Position numbers and translations under genes: made by a program. The notes under the pieces are model-generated. The model saw nothing but the letters and a program-made list of their open reading frames with translations, was not told the origin of the DNA and made no database searches. From UBA1275 sp038124025 (GTDB lineage: Bacteria > Bacteroidota > Rhodothermia > Balneolales > Balneolaceae), in NCBI GenBank assembly GCA_038124025.1, contig JAYPBC010000008.1, forward strand, positions 1-64,000: a stretch of DNA of 64,000 nucleotides, in the 5' to 3' direction. Position 1 is the first letter of the stretch; the number at the start of each line of letters is the position of its first letter. This document shows, one piece after another, positions 45,819 to 54,084 of the stretch.

Positions 45819-45875
45819 CAAGACTATATTAGTTGAAAATAACTAAATATGTTACTTTGTAAATTATTAAATTTT

Positions 45876-45917
45876 ATATAACACCTTACTTAATTAGTAA
45901 GGTGTTATATCTTTTTT
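45876..45917 (+). terminator. Intrinsic terminator after flgE
   Basis: A perfect 15-bp stem (45876-45890 with 45896-45910) and a 5-base loop are followed by a run of six T (45912-45917). It points in the plus direction and lies between flgE and motA. Confidence 0.9.
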
Positions 45918-45960
45918 ACCTAAAATATAATTGTAAGTTGATAATGCAATATTCCCTAAA

Positions 45961-46893
45961 ATGCTGAAGGACAAAGGATACTTATTTTCACTTGTTTTCG
46001 TAGTGCTCTTGATACTTTTAACTTTTACTGATCCGTATAAAAGTTTCCTTGGGTTTTTAGATCCCGCAGGTATATTTATTGTTGAATTCTTTGACCCATT
46101 ATCTCTTTTAATTGTTGTTGGTGGTTGTTTTGCTGCAACAGTCATGCATTTTAGTGCAAGTAAAGTTAAACTAGCATTTCAACAGGTAACTAAGTTAATG
46201 CAGTATGTTAACATGGACTTAAGGACAGAGCTAGAAATGCTAACATTATTTGCGAGAAGAGTAAGATCGAACGGGATTTTGTCTATGGATGAAGACGTGG
46301 ATCATATGTATAGTGAATATATGCAAACTGGGATGAGAATGGCGGTTGATGGCTATGATCCTGTTGTTCTAGAAAAGATATTGGAAGATGAAATAACTAA
46401 TCTTAATTATAAATACGATTTATGTGTAGATGTCCTAAATGGCATTAAAGATTACGCACCAGGTTTTGGTATGATTGGTACGGTGGTAGGTATGGTTCTT
46501 TGTCTCGCTAATGCAATGACCGGAGATGTACCACTGATTATTGCTGGCGTAAAAATAGCATTGCTTACGACATTGTGGGGATCAATCATTGCAAATGTAA
46601 TAGCCTCACCATTGGCAGGTAAGTGTGAGTTTTTAGCAGCATTGGTTGAAAGAAGAAATAAAATGTATAAAGATGCCATACTTGCAATGGTTCAAAAAAT
46701 AAATCCAAGAGAATTGGAAGAGAGGTTATTGACGTATATTGACGCTGGTGATAGAGTAGAATATTTAAAACACCATCAAGAATTAAAAGGATTGAAAGAG
46801 AGGGATGCAAAGTTATATTCTATCTGGAAAGAAACAACAGGATTAGAAATCACAGAATGGGAAAATCTAAAGAAAAAAGTGCAAGTTGGTTAG
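45961..46893 (+). CDS. motA: Flagellar motor stator protein MotA
   Basis: A 310-residue MotA with four membrane segments (first about residues 7-25, last two in APGFGMIGTVVGMVLCLANAM and ALLTTLWGSIIANVI). The conserved prolines in DYAPGFG and the gate region are present, and a charged cytoplasmic domain lies between helices 2 and 3. It is longer than many MotA because of a C-terminal tail of about 60 residues. motB starts within its last 37 bases. It has its own upstream region after the flgE terminator, so stator and switch genes can be expressed apart from the hook operon. Confidence 0.92.
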   Translation: MLKDKGYLFSLVFVVLLILLTFTDPYKSFLGFLDPAGIFIVEFFDPLSLLIVVGGCFAATVMHFSASKVKLAFQQVTKLMQYVNMDLRTELEMLTLFARRVRSNGILSMDEDVDHMYSEYMQTGMRMAVDGYDPVVLEKILEDEITNLNYKYDLCVDVLNGIKDYAPGFGMIGTVVGMVLCLANAMTGDVPLIIAGVKIALLTTLWGSIIANVIASPLAGKCEFLAALVERRNKMYKDAILAMVQKINPRELEERLLTYIDAGDRVEYLKHHQELKGLKERDAKLYSIWKETTGLEITEWENLKKKVQVG

Positions 46894-47591
46894 TTACCTA
46901 TTCGGACATGGTAACGCTACTTATGTCGTTTTTCCTAGTCCTATGGATACTTTCACCTGGAGTAACAACAATCACATATGATACAATAATTGATTTGTTT
47001 GAAGATCAATCAGGGTTACTTGATGCTGCAAATAAATCACCCCAGTCAAATAGTGAAACCCCAACACCAGAACGTGTGGTCGATTATATTGAGCAAACGA
47101 GAGCTGCTTGGCAAGAATTAGCAGATGTTGTAAAAGAGGCAAATGTAACGGAACAAATGGATCTTGAGTTTCAACACCCTGATAAAGTACTTATTACACT
47201 TAATGATTCATTAACTTTTAATAGTGGTTCAGATGTATTATTACCTCTGGCAGAATTAGTTTTAGGTTCCGTTGCAAATGTTATTGTTGCCGAGCAATCA
47301 CTGGTAGAGGTACAAGGCCATACAGATAGTGTGCCAATATATAGTGAAAAATTTAATTCTAATTGGCATTTAGGGGCTGCAAGGGCTGTTACTGTAGTTC
47401 AATATTTAGTAAATGCTACTCAATTATCACCCGAAGATTTCAAAGCTAGTAGTTATGGTGAACATAAACCTGTTTCAACTAATTCTACTGCAGGTGGGAG
47501 ACTCGAAAATAGAAGAGTAGAAATTTATATTAGAAAAGAATGGAATATGGTAGAAAGATATGTTATTGAGCAAATGTTTGAGGTTGGATGA
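46857..47591 (+). CDS. motB: Flagellar motor stator protein MotB
   Basis: A 244-residue MotB. The single membrane helix carries the ion-binding aspartate Asp17 in WLVTYSDMVTLLMSFFLVLW. The C-terminal OmpA-like domain binds peptidoglycan (VEVQGHTDSVPIYSEKFNSNW, then GRLENRRVEIYI). The start overlaps motA by 37 bases. Whether the ion is a proton or sodium cannot be decided safely from the sequence. Confidence 0.94.
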   Translation: MGKSKEKSASWLVTYSDMVTLLMSFFLVLWILSPGVTTITYDTIIDLFEDQSGLLDAANKSPQSNSETPTPERVVDYIEQTRAAWQELADVVKEANVTEQMDLEFQHPDKVLITLNDSLTFNSGSDVLLPLAELVLGSVANVIVAEQSLVEVQGHTDSVPIYSEKFNSNWHLGAARAVTVVQYLVNATQLSPEDFKASSYGEHKPVSTNSTAGGRLENRRVEIYIRKEWNMVERYVIEQMFEVG

Positions 47592-47594
47592 TAG

Positions 47595-48116
47595 ATGGCA
47601 GAAATCGAAGATATAGAAGAAGTTTCAGATGAAAAGAGTGGAAATACCAAATCAAAATTAATTGAGTTTGGTATATATGCTACTACTGCTTTAATATTCT
47701 TAATCATTGCATACTTTTTAGTAAATAGTTTATACCCCGGAATATATAAGTTTCGAAATCTAGAAAAATCGGACAATAGCGTAAAAACAGTAGATCAACC
47801 AGAAGTTGAATATGATTTACTTATGTTAAAGACCGTTGTAAATCCAAAAGGAAGCGGTGCAAACAGGTTTTTGATGGTGGAAGTTGCTATAAATCCTATA
47901 TTAGATTTTTCATCAGAATTTGAAAAGATGAATCCAAAGTTGACCAGTTTAACAGGTGAATATTTTGCAAGTAAAACGGTAGAAGAATTAGCTGAAGTAA
48001 AGAATAGAGAACTATTTAAAAATGAATTAGCAGAACAGATTAATAGATATACGAAAGCCGCAACAGGTAATAATTTGGTTTACGAATTATATTTCGTACA
48101 ATTTATTATGCAATAA
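47595..48116 (+). CDS. fliL: Flagellar basal body-associated protein FliL
   Basis: A 173-residue single-pass protein: an acidic cytoplasmic start, a membrane helix at about residues 25-47 (LIEFGIYATTALIFLIIAYFLVNSL), and a periplasmic SPFH-like domain typical of FliL (LMLKTVVNPKGSGANRFLMVEVAI, then FKNELAEQINRY and VYELYFVQFIMQ). FliL rings surround and stabilise stator units. It lies between motB and fliM. Confidence 0.9.
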   Translation: MAEIEDIEEVSDEKSGNTKSKLIEFGIYATTALIFLIIAYFLVNSLYPGIYKFRNLEKSDNSVKTVDQPEVEYDLLMLKTVVNPKGSGANRFLMVEVAINPILDFSSEFEKMNPKLTSLTGEYFASKTVEELAEVKNRELFKNELAEQINRYTKAATGNNLVYELYFVQFIMQ

Positions 48117-48143
48117 CTTAGGTGAAGTCGATTAATTGGTATT

Positions 48144-49082
48144 ATGCAAGAAGATAATTTAAAAAAGGAACAATCAAATTCTGATAAAACTATCACGAAT
48201 TATGATTTTCAGCATCCTAGAATTGTATTTGGGAAAGAATACATGAGAATTGTTAGTGAAAATAGTCGAGAGCTAGCAAGATCTTTAAGTCAATTCTTTG
48301 GAAATCTTTCTAAGATAGCTGTTGATTCGTCAATTAATAAAGTAAATGAGTATACCAGCGATCAATTTATAGAGACATTAAATGATTCGTTAACTGTCTC
48401 TCAAAATCTACTGAATGAGTCAGAAGGGGCATTATTTCTTATGTTTCCAACGGATTACTGCCACAAATACATAAATAAAGAGAGTGGGGGTACCGGGGAT
48501 ATTAAGCCTGATAGAGTCGATTTGACTGCTATTGAGCAAAAGATTTTATCCAGACTTTCAAAAGGCGTATTAAACCAAATTTTTAAGGTGTGGGAACCCA
48601 TTATATCTATGTCTTTGAAAAGTTCAATCTTTGAAAAAGACTATGAATTATTAGCACTTAAAAAAGCTGACAAACTTGTTGTCGTTGAATTTGAGTTAAG
48701 TTTTGGTGAAGTAAAAGAAATAATTCAAATTGGATATACATCAACCTTTCTAAAGGAAGTAGTCAGTGATAACTTTAATCAAAGTCAATCATTTGTTGCC
48801 ACTAACTTAGACGATAGTGAAATTAAATCATTTGAAGCAACAATAAAAAATATGCCACTTACATTAAAAGTGTTATTAGGTCAAATTAATATGGGAATTG
48901 ATGACTTGAATCAAATACAAGTAGGTGATGTTTTACCGTTAAAACAAAAAATCAGTCAGCCATTAAACGTTTTAGCGGAAGACAAAATTAAATTTAAAGC
49001 TTACCCAGGCCAAAGTGATGGTCATAGATCAGTTAAACTCGTAGAGATTGTAAAAGAAACAATTATAAAACAAACTATTTAA
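48144..49082 (+). CDS. fliM: Flagellar motor switch protein FliM
   Basis: A 312-residue FliM. The middle domain is recognisable (YDFQHPRIVFGKEYMRIVSENSRELARSLSQFFG and LTAIEQKILSRLSKGVLNQIFKVW) with a CheC-like fold, and a C-terminal SpoA domain (IQVGDVLPLKQKISQPLNVLAEDKIKFKAYPGQSDGHRSVKLVEI). The N-terminal peptide that normally reads like L-S-Q-x-E-I-D-A-L-L and binds phospho-CheY is missing: the protein starts with 18 polar residues unrelated to it. Confidence 0.92.
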   Translation: MQEDNLKKEQSNSDKTITNYDFQHPRIVFGKEYMRIVSENSRELARSLSQFFGNLSKIAVDSSINKVNEYTSDQFIETLNDSLTVSQNLLNESEGALFLMFPTDYCHKYINKESGGTGDIKPDRVDLTAIEQKILSRLSKGVLNQIFKVWEPIISMSLKSSIFEKDYELLALKKADKLVVVEFELSFGEVKEIIQIGYTSTFLKEVVSDNFNQSQSFVATNLDDSEIKSFEATIKNMPLTLKVLLGQINMGIDDLNQIQVGDVLPLKQKISQPLNVLAEDKIKFKAYPGQSDGHRSVKLVEIVKETIIKQTI

Positions 49083-49086
49083 TATT

Positions 49087-49527
49087 ATGAACGAAGAAGA
49101 AATTGAAGATGAAAATGTACAAGGAGATACTGAGTCTGAAACAGAAACAACAATAGATGAATCTGCAGATCAGATACCTAAAGAAGATGAAAATGTAACT
49201 TCAGATGAGGATACTAAAGCTGAAAAAGTTGAATTCCATGAATTTGATGATGTAGATAAAACAGATATTGATTCATCAAATAATCTTGATATGCTTAAGG
49301 ATGTTAACGTTGAGGTATCAGTAGAATTGGGTCGTATCACTATGCCACTGGGTGATGTGCTAAATTTATCTAAGGGATCAGTAGTAGAACTAGAAAATTT
49401 GGCAGGTGAACAGATAAATGTATTGGTCAATGGACTAAATATTGCTATGGGAGAAGTTGTGGTTATAGGTGAACATTTTGGGGTGAGAATCTCTAAACTA
49501 ATTTCTACTAAACTTAAAAATCATTAA
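49087..49527 (+). CDS. fliN: Flagellar motor switch protein FliN
   Basis: A 146-residue protein with a long acidic, disordered N-terminal half (residues 1-75) and a C-terminal SpoA domain: LKDVNVEVSVELGRITMPLGDVLNLSKGSVVELENLAGEQINVLVNGLNIAMGEVVVIGEHFGVRI. FliN forms the lower C-ring and docks FliH. The acidic tail is longer than in E. coli FliN. Its stop overlaps the fliO start. Confidence 0.94.
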   Translation: MNEEEIEDENVQGDTESETETTIDESADQIPKEDENVTSDEDTKAEKVEFHEFDDVDKTDIDSSNNLDMLKDVNVEVSVELGRITMPLGDVLNLSKGSVVELENLAGEQINVLVNGLNIAMGEVVVIGEHFGVRISKLISTKLKNH

Positions 49528-49973
49528 TGAGCAATTTTCAACCTAATACTTTTAAATCTAAAACCAAATCTGGAAAATATTTGAGGTATATCTCATTTTT
49601 TGGTATTGGTGTCATGGTAATCTGGTTGCTATTAGTATTAAGTATGGATAGTAATGTCGGGACAAGTGGTGATTCCGAAGAAACACGATCAAACCTTGGT
49701 GTATACATAACATTTATTGGTTTAGTAAGTGCATTGGTGTATGTCTATTGGCTATCTTTAAAGAAAACATCGCTGATTTCTGATGAGGTTTCATCTGAAA
49801 ATTTAAAGATTATAGAAAGACTAGACATTGACGAGAATTCTAGAATTATAGTTATGGAAGTCAACAATGAAATTTGGGTTCTTTCAGCGAGTCAATCTAA
49901 TATGAGTATGTTAGGTAAATTTCAAAAAAATGATTGGCTAAGCAAAGATAAAACTGTGAGTTTTGAAGAATAA
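49527..49973 (+). CDS. fliO: Flagellar biosynthesis protein FliO
   Basis: A 148-residue protein with two hydrophobic segments (about residues 20-40 and 58-76) and a C-terminal cytoplasmic domain of the FliO type (LKIIERLDIDENSRIIVMEVNNEIWVLSASQSNMSML). FliO is a chaperone for FliP ring assembly. It is weakly conserved, so the assignment leans on the fliN-fliO-fliP order. Confidence 0.82.
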   Translation: MSNFQPNTFKSKTKSGKYLRYISFFGIGVMVIWLLLVLSMDSNVGTSGDSEETRSNLGVYITFIGLVSALVYVYWLSLKKTSLISDEVSSENLKIIERLDIDENSRIIVMEVNNEIWVLSASQSNMSMLGKFQKNDWLSKDKTVSFEE

Positions 49974-50009
49974 TTTCTGTTATAAATCGCTTATATATAA
50001 AATTAATCG

Positions 50010-50834
50010 ATGAAATTAAATTCATTAAAAATCCCTTATCTAATTCTAGTATTTTTTTTAACTAGCCCATCAACCGCTTATGGTTTTGATGCACCCATGC
50101 TGGGTAAGAATTTTTCGCAGACACTGGTTCAATTTCAAACCCCCATCTTTGCTCAAATACCCCCAATTGGTATTCAAATTGGAAATCAAGATGATTCAGA
50201 TGAAGATGAGCTGGCACTTGCAATCCAAGCTTTATTACTGATTACCATATTATCTTTTGGTACGGCTATAATTACAATGATGACTAGCTTCACCAGGATA
50301 GTGATTGTTTTTTTCTTTTTAAGAATGGGACTTGGAACACAGCAATCCCCGCCAAACCAGGTATTGATTGGTCTAGCTTTGTTTCTTACGATTTTCATAA
50401 TGAAGCCAACAATTGATCAAATAAACGAAGAGGCTTATCAACCATATGTGCAAGAAGAAATGAATCAGATTGAAGCATTAGCTGCAGCTTCTGTCCCAAT
50501 CAAAGAATTTATGATTAAGCAAACGGATGAGGATAATTTATTATACTTCATGGATATGGCGGGTATATCTAGTGTTGATGCTATTAATGAACTACCAATT
50601 TTTGTTGTAGTACCAGCATATACATTAAGCGAACTTACCGTTGCTTTCCAAATAGGATTTATGATTTATCTACCATTTATGATAATTGATTTAGTAGTTG
50701 CTTCAATATTATTATCCGTGGGAATTATGTTTTTGCCGCCAGTTATGGTATCACTACCATTCAAAATACTAGTTTTTGTTTTAGTAGATGGTTGGTATTT
50801 ATTGGTACAATCATTAATTGAGAGTTTTAACTAG
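50010..50834 (+). CDS. fliP: Flagellar export gate protein FliP
   Basis: A 274-residue FliP with a cleavable signal peptide (residues 1-24, ending STAYG), then membrane helices. The diagnostic segments are ITMMTSFTRIVIVFFFLRMGLGTQQSPPNQVLIGLALFLTIFIM and LSELTVAFQIGFMIYLPFMIIDLVVASILLSVGIMFLPPVMVSLPFKILVFVLVDGWYLL. FliP5Q4R1 forms the export channel core. Confidence 0.96.
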   Translation: MKLNSLKIPYLILVFFLTSPSTAYGFDAPMLGKNFSQTLVQFQTPIFAQIPPIGIQIGNQDDSDEDELALAIQALLLITILSFGTAIITMMTSFTRIVIVFFFLRMGLGTQQSPPNQVLIGLALFLTIFIMKPTIDQINEEAYQPYVQEEMNQIEALAAASVPIKEFMIKQTDEDNLLYFMDMAGISSVDAINELPIFVVVPAYTLSELTVAFQIGFMIYLPFMIIDLVVASILLSVGIMFLPPVMVSLPFKILVFVLVDGWYLLVQSLIESFN

Positions 50835-50840
50835 CAGATT

Positions 50841-51104
50841 ATGAACATTGAAACTTCGCTTTACTGGGTACAAGAAATGCTCCAAGCGGTTGTTATATTG
50901 ACATCCCCAGCAATGTTAGCTGCGTTAGTTTTAGGTCTTATGGTGGCAGTATTTCAAGCTGCTACGTCAATTCAAGAAATGACTTTAAGTTATATACCCA
51001 AAATGGCAGCTGTTGTAGTGGTATTATTTTTTAGCTTTTCATTCATGCTGCAATTTATGGTTGATTTTATGATTAACATTTTCAATGCAATAGCAAATAT
51101 TTAG
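50841..51104 (+). CDS. fliQ: Flagellar export gate protein FliQ
   Basis: An 87-residue protein with two membrane helices. The FliQ signature ALVLGLMVAVFQAATSIQEMTLSYIPKMAAV is intact. It lies 6 bases after fliP. Confidence 0.96.
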   Translation: MNIETSLYWVQEMLQAVVILTSPAMLAALVLGLMVAVFQAATSIQEMTLSYIPKMAAVVVVLFFSFSFMLQFMVDFMINIFNAIANI

Positions 51105-51130
51105 CATTCTATTGCTAGCAAATATATTTT

Positions 51131-51907
51131 TTGTCTTTAAGTTTAAACATAATATTATCAGCATTTTTTATCTTTCTAAGAGTCACGGGATTCTTTTTAT
51201 CCGCACCTTTCTTTAACGGTAATTCGATACCAAATCAAATAAAAATATATGCATCAATTATATTCTCTTTTTTAATTTTAAATGTACTAGTATTACAAGG
51301 TTTTAATCCAACTCTGGAATTGTCAATACTGGAGATATCTATAATAGTAATTAGGGAAATACTAATAGGTGTAGCACTAGGTTTTACTGGTCAAATCATA
51401 TTTTCGGGTTTAGACTTAGCGGGGTCACTTATTAGTTATCAGACTTCCCTTAGCTTTGCAAATATGGTTGATGCCTCAACTCAGCAACAAAATAGTGTAC
51501 TTAGTAATTTACTCACTACGTTAGGAGTATTAATATTTCTAGGGATAGGTGGGGAAAAAATACTACTAAACGGACTTATTAAAAGCTTTGAGATAGTGCC
51601 GCTTGGGACGGGTAATGTTTACTACATAGGTCCTTACTTATTAGAAATAGCAACATTTCTATTTCTAATAGGATTACAAATAACTATACCATTTATCTTA
51701 GTAATTCTTCTTATAGATGTCTCACTTGCTATTTTTGCTAGAATAATGCCTCAAGTGAATTTATTGTTCATTTCACTTCCAATAAAATTTGGGGTTGGTC
51801 TAATTCTCTTAATTTTATTAATTCCATACTTACCGACTATTTACGAGATAATATTCACTCGAATTCCGGAATACTTAATGGAAATGATAGAAGTAATTAG
51901 TAGGTAG
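51131..51907 (+). CDS. fliR: Flagellar export gate protein FliR
   Basis: A 258-residue protein with about six membrane helices. The frame starts at TTG 51131. Family marks are FFLSAPFFNGNSIPNQIKIYASIIFSF near the N-terminus, IREILIGVALGFTGQIIFSGLDLAGSLISYQTSLSFANMVDASTQQQNSVLSNLL and FARIMPQVNLLFISLPIKFGVGLILL. It completes the export core and ends the motA-fliR block; the convergent orf101 stop lies 10 bases on. Confidence 0.95.
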   Translation: MSLSLNIILSAFFIFLRVTGFFLSAPFFNGNSIPNQIKIYASIIFSFLILNVLVLQGFNPTLELSILEISIIVIREILIGVALGFTGQIIFSGLDLAGSLISYQTSLSFANMVDASTQQQNSVLSNLLTTLGVLIFLGIGGEKILLNGLIKSFEIVPLGTGNVYYIGPYLLEIATFLFLIGLQITIPFILVILLIDVSLAIFARIMPQVNLLFISLPIKFGVGLILLILLIPYLPTIYEIIFTRIPEYLMEMIEVISR

Positions 51908-51917
51908 AGGACTACTT

Positions 51918-52223
51918 TTAAATAGTAAAATCGATATTACTACCAATGGTAGAATTGCTCTTTAGATGATCAATTTGCTTCTGTTCTGTCTCTTTTTCTA
52001 ACGAAAACTTTTTCCGGGCACTATTATATTCTTCTTTTCTCGATGAATTCATATTTAGTAAAAATTCTCTTGAATTATACCGCTTGTTAGCTTCATTATT
52101 TTCATCATTGGTATTATTTTTTACTGGTTCGACTCGTGATACAGGATTAGTCTCATCGATATCTTGTCTGAATCGATCAATGAAGCTTAGATAAGAAGAT
52201 TTTGACAGTTTTTTTAAACGCAT
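51918..52223 (-). CDS. 101-residue protein under a sigma-28 promoter; FlgM (anti-sigma-28) candidate
   Basis: An unrecognised 101-residue, hydrophilic, highly charged protein, probably largely disordered or helical, with no signal peptide or membrane segment. It contains NPVSRVEPVKN near residues 26-36 and ends in KQIDHLKSNSTIGSNIDFTI, which faintly recalls the FlgM C-terminal pattern of a lysine-containing helix then I-x-x-G. It follows fliA on the same strand and has a perfect fliA-type promoter. FlgM is small, disordered, next to fliA in many bacteria and itself sigma-28 dependent, so FlgM is the best guess, but sequence similarity alone is not enough. Confidence 0.65.
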   Translation of the reverse strand: MRLKKLSKSSYLSFIDRFRQDIDETNPVSRVEPVKNNTNDENNEANKRYNSREFLLNMNSSRKEEYNSARKKFSLEKETEQKQIDHLKSNSTIGSNIDFTI

Positions 52224-52240
52224 AAGAATAATTTCTTAAC

Positions 52241-52267
52241 TTATCGGCAAATTTCAAAAAAACTTTA
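52241..52267 (-). promoter_or_regulatory. Perfect sigma-28 (FliA) promoter for orf101
   Basis: On the minus strand TAAAGTTT (52267-52260), an 11-base spacer, then GCCGATAA (52248-52241) match all 16 bases of the enterobacterial FliA consensus at its exact spacing. The -10 end is 17 bases before the orf101 ATG. The site sits across and just after the fliA stop region. Confidence 0.9.
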
Positions 52268-52278
52268 AAGATTCTATT

Positions 52279-53031
52279 TTAGTTTAGAGTTAAGTCAGCC
52301 CTCAGCTGAATTAATAACTTACCTATAATTTGAGAAATTCTGGCTTCTGATATATCTAATAGTAAACCGATTTCTGTCATTGTCATATTTTCATAATAAT
52401 ATAACATCAGAATTAATCGGTCTCTATTTTTGAGATTATTAATCTTACTTAAGATTTGATCTGTTTTCTCTCTAGACTCTATTTCTTCATCCGGTCTTTG
52501 ATTTGACACATCTTCTAATATTTGATAGGGATTAGCAGAATCACCATCATTATCATAACTATCAAGTGATAGGACATGTCTTTGATGAACATTAGTCATT
52601 AAGTCATTATAATCATCGATATCCATTTGAAGCCTTTCTGATAATTCATTATCAGTAGGCTCTCTACCTAATTCTTGACTAAGTATTGATATGGCTTCTT
52701 GAATTCTACCATAATCAACTCTGTGTTTTCGTGGCAACTGATCTACACTTCTTAAATAATCGATTATGCTACCTTTAATTCTATAATAAGCATATGTACT
52801 AAATTGTACATTTTTTTGACAGTCAAAACTATCTAAAGCCTGAATTAAACCAACTATAGCTGAATTTTCAAGATCTTCAAATTGAGTATGTAACGTATTG
52901 GGTTTATTTATTTTACCTATAATACTTCTAACTAATGGAAGAGATTTACTTATTATTAGATCTCGTAAACTTGATTTTTTTTCTTCGCAGTATAGTTTTG
53001 TGAGTTCTTCTAAGTTTTTTTCTTCTATCAT
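52279..53031 (-). CDS. fliA: RNA polymerase sigma factor FliA (sigma-28)
   Basis: A 250-residue sigma-70-family factor of the FliA type. Region 2 is QFEDLENSAIVGLIQALDSFDCQKNVQFSTYAYYRIKGSIIDYLRSVDQLPRK, region 3 IQEAISILSQELGREPTDNELSERL, and region 4 NRDRLILMLYYYENMTMTEIGLLLDISEARISQIIGKLLIQL. It directs late flagellar genes (flagellin, and here orf101). It lies at the end of the flhB-flhA-flhF-flhG block, the usual place of fliA. Confidence 0.93.
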   Translation of the reverse strand: MIEEKNLEELTKLYCEEKKSSLRDLIISKSLPLVRSIIGKINKPNTLHTQFEDLENSAIVGLIQALDSFDCQKNVQFSTYAYYRIKGSIIDYLRSVDQLPRKHRVDYGRIQEAISILSQELGREPTDNELSERLQMDIDDYNDLMTNVHQRHVLSLDSYDNDGDSANPYQILEDVSNQRPDEEIESREKTDQILSKINNLKNRDRLILMLYYYENMTMTEIGLLLDISEARISQIIGKLLIQLRADLTLN

Positions 53032-53121
53032 TGTTAAAAATGTATTTCTAATCTAAATGTGGGATGTAGAATAGTATTTATTCATTAAATAAACTTGGTT
53101 AACATCTAAATGATATGAAAT

Positions 53122-53304
53122 TTATTTTTCAATGTTATCATTTTGTCTAATTACTTTAATCAAATACATAGAAAAATAAAACACTGCAAATAGAACCATA
53201 AACGTAAATATACTTCTATACAGTGCCATTTCTATACTTAGACCAGCTAGGAGTAATAATGCGAAAGTAACTAAAGTAATAATTAGAATTATGGTTAATA
53301 TCAT
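53122..53304 (-). CDS. Small membrane protein between flhG and fliA (orf60)
   Basis: A 60-residue protein with two hydrophobic helices (about residues 2-22 and 29-50) and a charged tail (KVIRQNDNIEK). The first helix is LIV-rich. I do not recognise it. It begins 28 bases after the flhG stop on the same strand and precedes fliA, so it is probably part of the operon. A small membrane protein here may act with FlhF/FlhG or the export gate, but that is speculation. Confidence 0.65.
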   Translation of the reverse strand: MILTIILIITLVTFALLLLAGLSIEMALYRSIFTFMVLFAVFYFSMYLIKVIRQNDNIEK

Positions 53305-53332
53305 TTTTCTCTAAAGCGTAATTAACGGGGTA

Positions 53333-54082
53333 TTAGTTTTTATTAAGTTTAATAATTTGGTTACTTAATATATCAAATTGCGTCCGAATATCATCGTCAA
53401 CATTAGTTATTCGTAAACATTGGTTACTTTTCATTAATTCTGCAATAATATTTTTTTTGATAACTTGCCCAAAATATGGAATGTCTTTATTTAGAAAGTT
53501 TTTAATTAGATGTTTAAACTTAGAATAAGTCTCTAATCCGTCTTCTTCGTTTTCTGATTGGTTTATTATAGCATTAAATTTATAATCATCTGTTACATTG
53601 AAAACATATTTACAAAGTCTATATACATCAGATATTGAAGTAGGTTCATCAATAAGAACTAAATTAGAATAATCTGAAACATCAAGTATCCAAAAGGCAA
53701 TAGGTGGTGATCCAGCGGGTGAATCAATCAACACAAAATCATAATTTTTTTTGAGATATTTGATTACTTGATCTAATGCATTAAATAATATCTCATTATT
53801 AACAGTATTGTGTTCAAAATTGTTACTCACTGTTAGTAATGTAAATTGTGGTGCTTTGTCACAAATATCATTTAAAGAAGCTCGTTGATTAATCCAATCT
53901 ATAACCGTGAAATTTACTTTTCTATTAATTAGTGTAGATAAGTTTGAAAAACCAAGGTCACAGTCAATTACAGCGGTTTTATAACCTTTCTTTGTAAGCT
54001 GAATGGCAATATTCGCAGTGATAAAACTTTTACCCACACCTCCTTTGCCACTTAAAAAGCTAGTAGTTATACCTTCTTTCAT
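53333..54082 (-). CDS. flhG: MinD-like ATPase FlhG (FleN)
   Basis: A 249-residue ParA/MinD-family ATPase. The deviant Walker A SGKGGVGKSFITANIA starts at residue 11, with both lysines; Walker B-like YDFVLIDSPAGSPPI and DCDLGFSNLSTLINRK follow. FlhG sets flagellar number by opposing FlhF. The protein begins almost directly at the P-loop, so the N-terminal helix with the D-Q-A-x-x-L-R motif that stimulates FlhF in other bacteria is absent. The C-terminal membrane-binding helix is weak (DILSNQIIKLNKN). Confidence 0.9.
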   Translation of the reverse strand: MKEGITTSFLSGKGGVGKSFITANIAIQLTKKGYKTAVIDCDLGFSNLSTLINRKVNFTVIDWINQRASLNDICDKAPQFTLLTVSNNFEHNTVNNEILFNALDQVIKYLKKNYDFVLIDSPAGSPPIAFWILDVSDYSNLVLIDEPTSISDVYRLCKYVFNVTDDYKFNAIINQSENEEDGLETYSKFKHLIKNFLNKDIPYFGQVIKKNIIAELMKSNQCLRITNVDDDIRTQFDILSNQIIKLNKN

Positions 54083-54084
54083 GT

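Noticed and set aside
45925..45944. TAAA and GTTGATAA ahead of motA, like a sigma-28 promoter
   Set aside because: Two mismatches in the -10 and a 12-base instead of 15-base spacing make it much weaker than the orf101 promoter.
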